The position numbers were made by a program, and so were the translations under genes. 64,000 nucleotides of DNA from Geosporobacter subterraneus DSM 17957 (GTDB lineage Bacteria > Bacillota > Clostridia > Peptostreptococcales > Thermotaleaceae). The notes below the pieces were generated by a model, which was not told the origin of the DNA, did no database searches, and saw nothing but the letters and a program-made list of their open reading frames with translations. Positions 16,667 through 24,729 of this stretch are shown in pieces (position 1 is the stretch's first letter; each line of letters opens with the position of its first letter). The DNA is taken from contig NZ_FQZV01000010.1 in the NCBI RefSeq assembly GCF_900142145.1, forward strand, positions 30,412 to 94,411, read 5' to 3'.

Positions 16667-17306
16667 TTCCTTCTCCTAAAGGTAAAAAATTCTCCAATAA
16701 AAGGGCTCGAACCGGTGCTGCTTCAGCTTCCGGAACCAATAAGGGAGGAGCAATGAGAAAATACTCACCCTCATGGACTTCCGACAGTCTCAAACCCTCC
16801 AGTATAACGATCTCTGCCCCCAACAGGATTTTATGGGTGGCATGGTTAGGCTGCGCCCTCTCAATACCAAGGGCATCAATCCCTACCCCAACAACTCCCT
16901 TTTCAAGTAAGTAAGCGGCACCGAAGTCATCTAGATAAATGAATTCAAAATCAAAAGCTTCTTTATAGGAGTTTTGCGTCTTAAAGAGCAAAAAATCTCC
17001 TGCCTGAATCTGCTTTTTCTCTAAATCAGTCTTTGATATCTTCTCAGAAACCGCTGTAAAATCCAATACCTTGCAGGGTCTGATGACTTTGCTTAAGTCC
17101 AGGGACTGGATCCTTTCCCCCCCCTCAAGCATATGCAGCGGCATATCCAGATGGGTTCCGGTATGCATCTCCAGTGAAAGCCTAGACTCATAGGCAGAAG
17201 AATTCTTATAATCTCTTATTATTTCCAGCTTTGGCCTTTTTTCTTCCTTATTTTTATAAACCGGCATATCCTGATGAATCGGCATAGAGATATCATAAAT
17301 TTTCAT
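16653..17306 (-). CDS. Cyclase-family (kynurenine formamidase-like) metal hydrolase
   Basis: About 217 residues from the ATG at 17306, which follows GAGGAGG; the longer frame up to 17357 runs into zwf and is rejected. It has the cyclase-family metal site HTGTHLDMPLH (about residues 48-58), and later HKILLGAEIVILEGLRL. Family reactions include hydrolysis of N-formylkynurenine and of isatin-type amides; the true substrate here is not known. It starts 16 bp after zwf and overlaps the VTT gene, so it is part of a gnd-zwf-cyclase-VTT operon. Confidence 0.88.
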   Translation of the reverse strand: MKIYDISMPIHQDMPVYKNKEEKRPKLEIIRDYKNSSAYESRLSLEMHTGTHLDMPLHMLEGGERIQSLDLSKVIRPCKVLDFTAVSEKISKTDLEKKQIQAGDFLLFKTQNSYKEAFDFEFIYLDDFGAAYLLEKGVVGVGIDALGIERAQPNHATHKILLGAEIVILEGLRLSEVHEGEYFLIAPPLLVPEAEAAPVRALLLENFLPLGEGNEIH

Positions 17307-17322
17307 AACAATGCACCCTCCT

Positions 17323-18774
17323 CTATAGGTTCCACCATCGGTGCCCGCTTCTCTCAATCAACTGCTGAGCCCCTTCCGGGCCCCATCCTCCCGGCAAATA
17401 TTCCTCTACTAAGGCAGCTTCGCAGCTGCTAGAAATTTCATCGATAAGCCGCCATGCATTCTCCACCTCATCCCAACGGGTAAAGCGTGATGCATCCCCA
17501 TCCATAACATCCAGCAGCAATTTTTCATAGGCTTCCGGTGAGTTGTTTTCCAGGTTGCAGTTTTGACAGAAATTCATGCCCACAGGAAGGATTTGCTGGA
17601 GATTTCCTGGTTTTTTCGCATTAAACTGCAACAGCGTCCCCTCCTCCGGCTGGATTTTAATGACTAGCAAATTAGGATTGCAGCCGCTTTCACATTCCTT
17701 ATAGAAAGTTTTATCGGGCTGCTTAAATTGTATCACTACTTGTGAGGTCTTCTGCTGCAGCTTCTTGCCCGTGCGAATATAAAAGGGCACCCCCTTCCAA
17801 CGATCACAGTCTAAAAACAGCTTTAGGGCTACGTAGGTTTCCGTAGTAGATTGGGGTGATACTTTTTCCTCCATATGGTAACCCCGGTATTGCCCTAGCG
17901 CTACATGCTGATGAACTATAGAGTCCTTTGGAAAGTGAATAGCCTTTAATATTTTCACTTTTTCGTCCCGTATGGCTTCTGCCTCATTTTTTCCCGGAGG
18001 CTCCATGGCCGTTATGGCCAGCAGCTGAAGCAAGTGGTTCTGTACCATATCCCTCAGAGCCCCTGCTTTCTCATAATAACCACCCCTGCTGCCTACACCT
18101 TCTGTTTCTGCCGCCGTAATCTGTATATGATCGATATATTGATGATTCCACAAGGGCTCAAAAATGGTGTTGGCAAATCGGATCACCATGATATTCTGAA
18201 TCATTTCTTTACCCAAATAATGATCAATCCGGTAAGTATCCTGTTCTGAAAAAACCTTTCCGATTCTGTTATTCAGCTGCTGGGCAGAAGCTAAATCCTG
18301 TCCAAAGGGTTTTTCTATGACCACCCGCTGCCAGCATCCCCTTTTAGCTGTTACTCCATGTTCCTTCAGCTTTTCTACAATGGGTGCAAAATTCTCCGGA
18401 GAAACTGCCAAATAGTATAGGCGGTTTCCTCTTGTATGATGAACTTGATCCATCTGCTGCAAATCTGCCTTCAGGCTTTCATAGCCGTCTCCCTCATCAA
18501 AGGAGAAAGCCCGATAATATATTTTCTCGCACAATTGATCCCATATTGTTTTGTCCATGGGAAACCTTGAATACTTTAGCACCGACTGATACAGTTCTTC
18601 CCGATATTCTTCGTTATTTTTTTTCTGTCTCCCCACAGATATCACTGCAAAGCCCTCTGGAAGCATTTCTTGGTACATCAGGTGGTATAAAGCAGGAATC
18701 AGCTTTCGGTGGGTTAGATCCCCAGTCCCTCCAAATATAATCATGCTGCAGGATTGATTTATGATCAAAATCAT
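17323..18774 (-). CDS. zwf: Glucose-6-phosphate 1-dehydrogenase
   Basis: A 483-residue protein of normal family length. It has the NADP-binding GGTGDLTHRKLIPAL (residues 15-29), VVIEKPFGQDL and the active-site RIDHYLGKEM (about 181-190), and ends in the usual W-x-x-L tail. It oxidises glucose 6-phosphate to 6-phosphogluconolactone in the oxidative pentose phosphate route. The ATG follows AAGGGGGACG. It is directly preceded (8 bp) by gnd, so the two oxidative steps are co-expressed; a 6-phosphogluconolactonase gene is not seen here. Confidence 0.96.
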   Translation of the reverse strand: MILIINQSCSMIIFGGTGDLTHRKLIPALYHLMYQEMLPEGFAVISVGRQKKNNEEYREELYQSVLKYSRFPMDKTIWDQLCEKIYYRAFSFDEGDGYESLKADLQQMDQVHHTRGNRLYYLAVSPENFAPIVEKLKEHGVTAKRGCWQRVVIEKPFGQDLASAQQLNNRIGKVFSEQDTYRIDHYLGKEMIQNIMVIRFANTIFEPLWNHQYIDHIQITAAETEGVGSRGGYYEKAGALRDMVQNHLLQLLAITAMEPPGKNEAEAIRDEKVKILKAIHFPKDSIVHQHVALGQYRGYHMEEKVSPQSTTETYVALKLFLDCDRWKGVPFYIRTGKKLQQKTSQVVIQFKQPDKTFYKECESGCNPNLLVIKIQPEEGTLLQFNAKKPGNLQQILPVGMNFCQNCNLENNSPEAYEKLLLDVMDGDASRFTRWDEVENAWRLIDEISSSCEAALVEEYLPGGWGPEGAQQLIERSGHRWWNL

Positions 18775-18782
18775 CGTCCCCC

Positions 18783-19682
18783 TTATGCCTTCTCAACACT
18801 ATGCCCGCCAAATTGATATCTTAATCCGGCAATCAATTTTCCTGAGAAAGTATCCTGTTGCTCTGAGCGATACCTAACAAACAAAGAGTCTGTTATTACA
18901 GGAGCAGGCACTTTTAGCCGCAAGGCCTCTTCAACAGTCCAAAGCCCCTCTCCGGAAGAATGAATCACGCCTTTAATGCTTTTTAAGGAAGGATCTTCTT
19001 CAAATACCTTTTGGGTTAATTCCATAAGCCATCCCCGGATGACAGAGCCATGGTTCCAAACCTGGGCAATCTGTTTATAATCAAAATCAAAACCGCTTTT
19101 TTCTAAAATTTCAAAGCCTTCACCAATGGCCTGCATCATACCGTATTCGATCCCATTGTGGATCATCTTGACATAGTGTCCTGTACCAGGCTTTCCTACA
19201 TGGGCATAGCCCTTCTCTAAGCAGACATCTTGAAAAATCGGTTTCAGATAATCAAATACTTCCTCTGTCGCGCCAATCATCATGCAGGCTCCATTTCGTG
19301 CCCCCTCGACGCCTCCGCTGGTGCCTACATCTACGTAGTCAATCCCTTCCATCTTCAGCCGTTCAGCCCTGCGGAGCGTATCCAAATAGTTGGAGTTTCC
19401 CCCATCGATCAGGATATCTCCCTGTTTTAAAAGGGGTATAAGGGATTCTATCAGAATATCTATCATCGGCCCGGCAGGAATCATCATCCACAGGATTTTT
19501 CTTCCCTCCAAACTTCCAGTCAGCGTTTCTAATGAAAAAGCCCCCTTTATTCCCTCTTCCTCTTCAATCTTCTTGATTTTATCAGTACTTCGGTTGTAAG
19601 CAATTACCTCATGGCCCCGGTCCCTTAGATTCAATGCCAAGTTATAACCCATCTTCCCCAAACCAATCAATCCTATTTTCAA
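18783..19682 (-). CDS. gnd: 6-phosphogluconate dehydrogenase, short decarboxylating type
   Basis: About 299 residues, the length of the short GndA/YqeC-type enzyme and not the 470-residue classical form. It has IGLIGLGKMGYNLALNL (nucleotide loop), DVGTSGGVEGARNGACMMIG (substrate loop) and KMIHNGIEYGMMQAIGEGFE (catalytic Lys and Asn). It converts 6-phosphogluconate to ribulose 5-phosphate with CO2 release. The start is most likely TTG at 19682, eight bases after AAGGGAG; the GTG at 19691 overlaps that ribosome site. It leads the operon with zwf. Confidence 0.93.
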   Translation of the reverse strand: MKIGLIGLGKMGYNLALNLRDRGHEVIAYNRSTDKIKKIEEEEGIKGAFSLETLTGSLEGRKILWMMIPAGPMIDILIESLIPLLKQGDILIDGGNSNYLDTLRRAERLKMEGIDYVDVGTSGGVEGARNGACMMIGATEEVFDYLKPIFQDVCLEKGYAHVGKPGTGHYVKMIHNGIEYGMMQAIGEGFEILEKSGFDFDYKQIAQVWNHGSVIRGWLMELTQKVFEEDPSLKSIKGVIHSSGEGLWTVEEALRLKVPAPVITDSLFVRYRSEQQDTFSGKLIAGLRYQFGGHSVEKA

Positions 19683-19691
19683 TCTTCCCAC

Positions 19692-20038
19692 TCCCTTTTA
19701 TGTATTAATTCCTGGCTTTACATACTTAATACATTCATATCCCCAGGCAGGTATTTTAAACATTCCTTTTATGCCGGAATCCTCTACTTTCTAGGTTATG
19801 CAGCAATCCCATAAAACTTTCATCTGACGTCTACAAACAGCAAAAGCAGCCTCCCTAATGAAGCTGCTTCAGACTGATAATAAAGTAATATTTACAAGCA
19901 AACTCCTCATAAGCTTCCGCACAGCGACTTTGACGAGGTCACTTTTTTCAACATATTATTTCAGAGAAAGTGGCCTTGTCACGGAGTCGAGAGGATCTTA
20001 GGAGGGGGTTGCCAACTACTATGCCTATGAAAACTGTT
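19692..20038. other. Intergenic region with a decayed repeat and a weak terminator
   Basis: No coding frame is supported. A hairpin AAGCAGC/GCTGCTT (19844-19869) could end uppP transcription. Further right, GACGAGGTCACTTTTTT and AAAGTGGCCTTGTCACGG face each other, followed by GGAGTCGAGAGGATCTTA, which resembles part of the family B repeat and looks like a decayed copy. Confidence 0.5.
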
Positions 20039-20836
20039 CTACCGAAGCAGTGCCAGGATCAATACCCCTAAAACAATCCGGTAATAGCCAAAGGGCTTAA
20101 AATCCTTTCTCCGAATGTATCCCATAAACAGAGATATCACCACCAGAGCTACCAAGAAGGATACCACAAAACCGATGCCTAAAAGCACCCATTGTTCGCC
20201 GGTCATCATCGTTGCAGACTTGAGCAAGGAGTAACCGGAGGCGGCGGCCATGGTCGGAATAGCTAAAAAGAAGGAAAATTCTGCTGCCACATTTCGTGAC
20301 GTTCCCAGGGCCATAGCCCCGATAATCGTCGCTGCAGATCTGGAGGTTCCGGGAATCATGGCCAGACATTGGAAGATCCCAATGAGAAAAACTGTTCCAT
20401 ATCCTAATTCTTCTAAGTAATTGATACGATAGCTCTTTCTGCGGCGTTCCATCCCTATTAGAATCACGCCCCCAACCACCAGGGCAATGGCAACAGTATA
20501 GGGATTGAAAAGATATTCTTCTATCAGGTCTGCAAAAAGTGCGCCTAATACCAATGCGGGGATCACCCCTACGACGGTTTTCTTCCATAAGTTCCAGATA
20601 TCTCTACGCTGCCGCAGAGTCTTATTTCTTGAAAAAGGAATCAATTTATCATGAAAATATATTACAACCGACAGGATGGCTCCCAGCTGGATGACTACGT
20701 TAAACATATTTCCAAAACTACCCTCTAAATTAAACCATTGATTTGCAATGATAAGATGGCCGGTAGAGGATATGGGCAGAAACTCTGTAAACCCCTCAAT
20801 AATCCCCAATATGACAGCCGTAATGATTTTCTCCAT
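20039..20836 (-). CDS. uppP: Undecaprenyl-diphosphatase (BacA/UppP family)
   Basis: About 265 residues with 7-8 membrane helices. The family signatures are clear: GIIEGFTEFLPISSTGHLII (residues 12-31, the E-x3-E-F-L-P-I-S-S-T-x-H motif) and the second, PGTSRSAATIIGAMALG (about 165-181, PGxSRSG-like). The enzyme recycles undecaprenyl diphosphate to the monophosphate for cell wall synthesis and gives bacitracin tolerance. The ATG at 20836 follows AAAGGGTG; the GTG at 20845 overlaps the ribosome site. It is monocistronic. Confidence 0.95.
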   Translation of the reverse strand: MEKIITAVILGIIEGFTEFLPISSTGHLIIANQWFNLEGSFGNMFNVVIQLGAILSVVIYFHDKLIPFSRNKTLRQRRDIWNLWKKTVVGVIPALVLGALFADLIEEYLFNPYTVAIALVVGGVILIGMERRRKSYRINYLEELGYGTVFLIGIFQCLAMIPGTSRSAATIIGAMALGTSRNVAAEFSFFLAIPTMAAASGYSLLKSATMMTGEQWVLLGIGFVVSFLVALVVISLFMGYIRRKDFKPFGYYRIVLGVLILALLR

Positions 20837-21036
20837 CTTCAACACCCTTTCCGTATTCCCGATAACACCGTTATTATATCCATCGGGAAATGTTGTCTTT
20901 ATAACTCAGTCAATTTATTATAACAAATATATGCAGCTTAAACCTTTAAAAATATAAAATTGGTATATTTTTCATATCATGCTTGTCCCGAGGAAAACGT
21001 TTTTTCTGAAAATTTTAAATATTGTAAAATTTGCTA

Positions 21037-21065
21037 TTGACACTGCTTATAATCCCTGATACAAT
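21037..21065 (+). promoter_or_regulatory. Near-consensus sigma-A promoter of the T-box peptide unit
   Basis: TTGACA at 21037-21042 and TACAAT at 21060-21065 are separated by exactly 17 bp. The T-box leader begins about 23 bp after the -10 box. Confidence 0.85.
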
Positions 21066-21088
21066 ACATTTAATCGAAATATTTTCAC

Positions 21089-21361
21089 GTGATGAAGGAG
21101 AAAAGTATTTTGAATACCAGTCCCAGAGAGTCGGTGGCTGCTGTAAACCGATACTGGTTCTTGATACGAATCACTCCTGAGCAGTATCTGCGAAAGCCAA
21201 CCCAGTAGTGGATACCGGCTAGCCTCGATATCGGCTTAGGTTTTTATGAACCGAAGAAAGGGGCATTTCTCTTTGATCAGACAGAAATGCAAAGCAGGTG
21301 GTACCGCGGGTGAACAGCTCGTCCTTGCAATATAGATTTATTGTAAGGATGGGCTTTTTAT
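21089..21361 (+). promoter_or_regulatory. T-box leader RNA, specifier reads ATC (Ile)
   Basis: All T-box landmarks are present in order: stem I starting GTGATGAAGGAGAAAAGTA, the distal loop AGAGAGTCGGTGGCTGC, a specifier region GA-ATC-A before CTCCTGAG (ATC at 21170-21172, followed by the usual purine), the T-box proper AGGTGGTACCGCGGG (21296-21310), and a terminator stem GTCCTTGCAATA / TATTGTAAGGAT followed by GGGCTTTTTA. ATC would be read by tRNA-Ile(GAU). Uncharged tRNA-Ile would therefore allow transcription of the downstream peptide gene. The specifier call is by position and is the least sure part. Confidence 0.9.
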
Positions 21362-21460
21362 ATGGGTAGGACATGGAAAGGGGGAATTTAAATAGGACTT
21401 AAGGAGTTTTATATAGGCTTTTCAGCAACAACAAACAATCACAAGAATGGAGGAATTTCT

Positions 21461-21652
21461 ATGGCAATGGCTCAAATGAAAAATGAAAACAATGAGGTAG
21501 TTTTAAAAGAACAAAAACAGCAGGACAAAAACTGTGCTGCTGTAAAAGAATTGCATACAAAAGCCTATGAGCAAACAAACAGCTACTCAGTGAATTATTG
21601 GGGCGCCGGTTCTAAAGCCGACGAGCTTTGTTGGGATCTGTGCTGGGACTAA
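21461..21652 (+). CDS. 63-residue peptide under T-box control, Cys-Trp-Asp repeat at C-terminus
   Basis: The ATG follows a strong site, AATGGAGGAATTTCT. Residues 1-40 are charged and Q/K/N/E rich with one Cys (C25); residues 41-63 are unlike them: aromatic and glycine (SYSVNYWGAGSKADE), then LCWDLCWD ending at the terminal Asp. There is no signal peptide, membrane helix or recognised domain. It contains no Ile, Phe, Pro or Arg. A leader-like part followed by a short Cys/Trp core is the layout of a ribosomally made, modified peptide precursor, but no maturation or export gene is adjacent, so this is only a hypothesis. It is alone in its transcription unit (promoter, T-box, peptide, terminator). 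Function unknown. Confidence 0.8.
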   Translation: MAMAQMKNENNEVVLKEQKQQDKNCAAVKELHTKAYEQTNSYSVNYWGAGSKADELCWDLCWD

Positions 21653-21709
21653 TCCTTCTATTTGCTTAATTGCATATTTATAGTATTGATGCAATGCCTT
21701 CATCAAAAT

Positions 21710-21737
21710 CTTAGCGTGCTGCTAAGTTTTTTTTTTC
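21710..21737 (+). terminator. Terminator closing the T-box peptide unit
   Basis: CTTAGC (21710-21715) and GCTAAG (21721-21726) pair around GTGCT and are followed by ten T. Confidence 0.85.
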
Positions 21738-21745
21738 TTTTTTTG

Positions 21746-22849
21746 TTATGAGTGATCTGACTGGAGGTGCAGCTTGTCCACAAGTTTTCTCAAGTCCCGC
21801 TCCAGTTTACTGTTGTTTCCCTCTTTGGGCAGCTTTATAGGTAAGTGTAAAGAAAATAAATTCTTTCTCTTTCCTTGCAGATAATGATATAAAATCTGTG
21901 CCTCATCGATGGCCTCATGCTCTAGTGGTTTTCTTTCCCTTTTATGCCTTTTCTTTAGTTGAGGGTAAATAAATTCCCGCAGCTCTTCTATGACAGCTTC
22001 TATGCTTTTTCCATCCAATGATATTCTCCTTTTTTGCCACAGCCTGTAATCGCGGATAAAAAAAGCCTTCACCTGTTTCTCATCAATCCGTTCCATTGCC
22101 AGTATATCTTTTATATCTTCCACAGCGCCTAAGGCCTTTTGCCGTTTTTTCAGCATATTTGCAACAGCTAATTCATCGCGATAGATTGCTGCTTTATGGT
22201 ATTCCTGTCTGGCTGCAGCCTCCATCATTTTTTCCTGCAATAATGTCAGCAGACTAGAGTCCCTCCCCTCCAGAAATGAGACTGCCCTTTCAATTTCTTG
22301 GCTGTAAGCCTCCGGGTCAGTGTCCTCTCTACAGGGTCCCAGACAGTTGTTTAACTGATAGTTTAAACATCCCTCTCTTTTCCTTTCAGAGTGACTGCTG
22401 CATCTTCTGACTGAATAATACTTGTGAATTAGTTCCAGGATTTGCTCTGCCATGCTTCTTTTGGTAAAGGGGCCGAAGCAGCGGTCATAACCCTCCGGAT
22501 CGTAAACAACGGAAAGCTTTGTATGTTTCTCCATAGAGAGACAAATATACACATAGCCCTGGTCATTCTTCATTAAACGATTGTAAAAGGGCTTTATTTC
22601 CTTAATCAGCCTGCATTCCAGCACCAAAGCCTCCAATTCTGTATCTGTAACGATATACTGAAAATCCTTCACCACGCCCATCATACGTACAACCTTTGGA
22701 GAATGGGCCTTGTTGTTTTGAAAATATTGCTTCACCCGCTGTCTTAGGTTTTTAGATTTCCCCACATAGACAATATGATCCATTGCATCCTTCATAAGGT
22801 AAACTCCCGCCTTCTCCGGCAGCAGTTTTGCCTTTTCTTTCAGGTTCAA
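21746..22849 (-). CDS. UvrC-like GIY-YIG nuclease, short form
   Basis: About 367 residues if translation starts at TTG 22849, nine bases after AGGGAG; this gives an N-terminus (LNLKEKAKLLPEKAGVYLMK) like that of UvrC. The GIY-YIG domain is seen as AGVYLMKDAMDHIVYVGKSK-NLRQRVKQYF, with GPFTKRSMAEQ and the Cys cluster CLNYQLNNCLGPC, then a UVR helical hairpin. It stops before the RNase H-like endonuclease and HhH domains of full UvrC (usual length about 600). So it could make only the 3' incision, like Cho. A full uvrC is expected elsewhere. It is convergent with the peptide gene. Confidence 0.88.
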   Translation of the reverse strand: MNLKEKAKLLPEKAGVYLMKDAMDHIVYVGKSKNLRQRVKQYFQNNKAHSPKVVRMMGVVKDFQYIVTDTELEALVLECRLIKEIKPFYNRLMKNDQGYVYICLSMEKHTKLSVVYDPEGYDRCFGPFTKRSMAEQILELIHKYYSVRRCSSHSERKREGCLNYQLNNCLGPCREDTDPEAYSQEIERAVSFLEGRDSSLLTLLQEKMMEAAARQEYHKAAIYRDELAVANMLKKRQKALGAVEDIKDILAMERIDEKQVKAFFIRDYRLWQKRRISLDGKSIEAVIEELREFIYPQLKKRHKRERKPLEHEAIDEAQILYHYLQGKRKNLFSLHLPIKLPKEGNNSKLERDLRKLVDKLHLQSDHS

Positions 22850-23207
22850 TCCTAACCACTCCCTGATTGTTTTTTGAATATATTTTACTAGTATATGCAA
22901 ACCCTGCACCTGTCTGTTTTTCTGAGAGATTATAAATCCTTCTCTAAGACTTTTTATTTTTTAGGAACAAGTGGCCGGGTCTATCCTTTTACGGAACACC
23001 ACAGGGGAAGGCCACTGAAAAAGTCAAAAATACGGCAAAAATTCGAGTTTGTCATCCTGAGCCCAGCGAAGGATCTGAGTAATTAAGCGCTTTTAAAGAT
23101 TCTTCATTCCACTTCGTTTCACTCAGAATGACAGAACCTGAACTTTTTCAGTGGCCTCCACAGGGGGTGTTCCCTACATTTATCTTTTAGCATTTCAACT
23201 ATCGCCG
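22850..23207. other. Intergenic region holding a family B palindromic element
   Basis: No coding frame is supported. It is dominated by the nested inverted-repeat element at 22993-23173. Confidence 0.6.
22993..23173. mobile_element. Nested inverted-repeat element enclosing family B palindrome, copy 2
   Basis: Three inverted pairs are nested: GGAACACC (22993) / GGTGTTCC (ending 23173); GGCCACTGAAAAAGT (23010-23024) / ACTTTTTCAGTGGCC (23142-23156); and the core GTCATCCTGAGC (23051) / CTCAGAATGAC (ending 23132), with GAAGGATCT and AGATTCTTC arms. The core is shared with 10878-10995; the outer arms differ. It is MITE-like and codes for nothing. Confidence 0.6.
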
Positions 23208-23753
23208 TCACTTAAATGTACTGATAAAGATTGGTAAATACCGCAACAGGCCATTCACCCGTGTGCTTTCCATGAGTGAAATCCTGGTTACCCTGAGTTC
23301 CATTGGCTGGGGATCTATTTCCTTTTCTAGATCACAGATTTTTTTATCCAGTACTACTTCCCTTCCCAAAGTAATATGAGGGGTTAATTCTTTACTCTCT
23401 CTGGAGAATCCCTGCTCCTCTAAAGCAGACTCCAGATCCTCAAACAAATCCTTTAGGGGGCGGAGTCCATCTGAGATTCCCATCCATACAATTCGCTTAT
23501 TTCCTCTGGGAAACTCTCCTAATGGTCCCAGTTTCATTGTAAAGGCTGTTTTACCCTTCACAGCCCTCTCCATAGCTGCACTTATCTTTTCAAGCCCTTG
23601 GAGATCAGCTTCGCCAATAAACCGCAAAGTTAAATGTAAGTTCTCTGTTCTTGTAAAGTTTCCCTTCTTGCTGTACTTCTGGAGGATACTCTGTTGCTGG
23701 CTTAGATATTGTTTTATTTCATCCTCCAGCTCTATGGCAATAAATACGCGCAT
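23208..23753 (-). CDS. thpR: RNA 2',3'-cyclic phosphodiesterase (2H family)
   Basis: About 181 residues, MRVFIAIELEDEIKQYL onward. The two H-x-T/S-x motifs of the 2H fold are present as HLTLRFIGE (about residues 40-48) and HITLGR (about 126-131). This family hydrolyses 2',3'-cyclic phosphates on RNA. The start is the ATG at 23753, six bases after GAGGATGAAG; the ATG at 23762 lies in that ribosome site. It is monocistronic; neighbours give no functional hint. Confidence 0.9.
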   Translation of the reverse strand: MRVFIAIELEDEIKQYLSQQQSILQKYSKKGNFTRTENLHLTLRFIGEADLQGLEKISAAMERAVKGKTAFTMKLGPLGEFPRGNKRIVWMGISDGLRPLKDLFEDLESALEEQGFSRESKELTPHITLGREVVLDKKICDLEKEIDPQPMELRVTRISLMESTRVNGLLRYLPIFISTFK

Positions 23754-24142
23754 TTTCTTCATCCTCTTTTCTATATAGATGTGTGATTAAGAAATTTAAC
23801 ATTCAATGGAACGGCACAGAGACCGTTCCCTACACAAATCTCAATAGAAATGTAGGGATCGACGCCCTCGTCGTTCCGAATATTCATTAGAATTCTCAGT
23901 CATGTATTTATATTAAAGCCATTTTAGAAACTATAGCGATAGCCTCCTACCATTAGGATAGCATATTTTTTAATATTCTATGGGTCTAAACCTGTTTTTT
24001 CTAATCTAATTCTAATCTTTCTTTAAGAATCCTCTAATCGGTGCCGCTTATAATAAAAGCATGGAAAGGGAAAATCCTTCTAAAGCATTGCTTTGGCAAC
24101 TCAGAGAGGGTTTCCTAAAAAAAATAAACGGAGGGATCTATT
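23754..24142. other. Intergenic region with family C repeat copy 2
   Basis: No coding frame is supported. 23796-23877 is a family C repeat: stem GGAACGG (23808-23814) / CCGTTCC (23823-23829) around CACAGAGA, then GTAGGGATCGACGCCCTCGT (from 23852). Promoter-like and A+T-rich DNA for the DUF4342 gene follows. Confidence 0.6.
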
Positions 24143-24616
24143 ATGAGTATTACATTGGAAAAAATTGATTTATTGAGGGAAAGGGCAAACGTAAGCTACC
24201 AGGATGCCAAGGAAGCACTAGAACGCTGCAACAATGATATCGTAGATGCACTTGTATACTTAGAGCAGGGTCATAAGGTAAAACCGGAGAAAAAGGCTTC
24301 CTGTGAAAGTAAATTCTGCAGCAAGGTTAAAACCGTGATCAAAAAAGGAAATGAAACAAAGCTGGTTATCGCAGGAAAAGAGGATAATCTGATCAACATT
24401 CCTATGACTGCTGCAGTATTGATCACCATCGTAGCGACTCCCGTTGTCATCGTAGGTATTCCTGTAGCACTTCTGACCAATCACAAAATACGAATCGAAA
24501 AAAAAGACGGTAAAGATATAGAGGTCAATCAAATTTTGAATAAAATGTCCTCTGCAGTCAGCAGCGCAGCAGAAAAATTTACTTCTGAGGATCAACCGGC
24601 AGAAGAGAAGCATTAA
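24143..24616 (+). CDS. DUF4342 protein with UBA-like N-terminus and one membrane segment
   Basis: A 157-residue protein. Residues 1-45 form a UBA/TS-N-like three-helix domain (LRERANVSYQDAKEALERC, DIVDALVYLEQ), as in the N-terminus of EF-Ts. The middle (about 70-115) is the DUF4342 region with a hydrophobic segment, IPMTAAVLITIVATPVVIV. The tail is acidic and flexible. The family is widespread in Firmicutes and of unknown function. The ATG follows ACGGAGGGATC. Its own terminator follows, and a two-component system begins 110 bp downstream. Confidence 0.8.
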   Translation: MSITLEKIDLLRERANVSYQDAKEALERCNNDIVDALVYLEQGHKVKPEKKASCESKFCSKVKTVIKKGNETKLVIAGKEDNLINIPMTAAVLITIVATPVVIVGIPVALLTNHKIRIEKKDGKDIEVNQILNKMSSAVSSAAEKFTSEDQPAEEKH

Positions 24617-24640
24617 CCTACATAAACGTGTAGGTTTTTT
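24617..24640 (+). terminator. Terminator after the DUF4342 gene
   Basis: CCTACA and TGTAGG pair around TAAACG, followed by six T (24635-24640). Confidence 0.85.
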
Positions 24641-24729
24641 CTTTAAGTTAAAGGTTTTATCTATGTTTTCTGTGAAAAAATACGTTATAATTGAGAAAAA
24701 GAAAACCTTCGACCTGAGGGGGCATTTAA

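Noticed and set aside
20097..20588. 163-codon frame within uppP
   Set aside because: Out-of-frame shadow of a well-conserved membrane protein gene.
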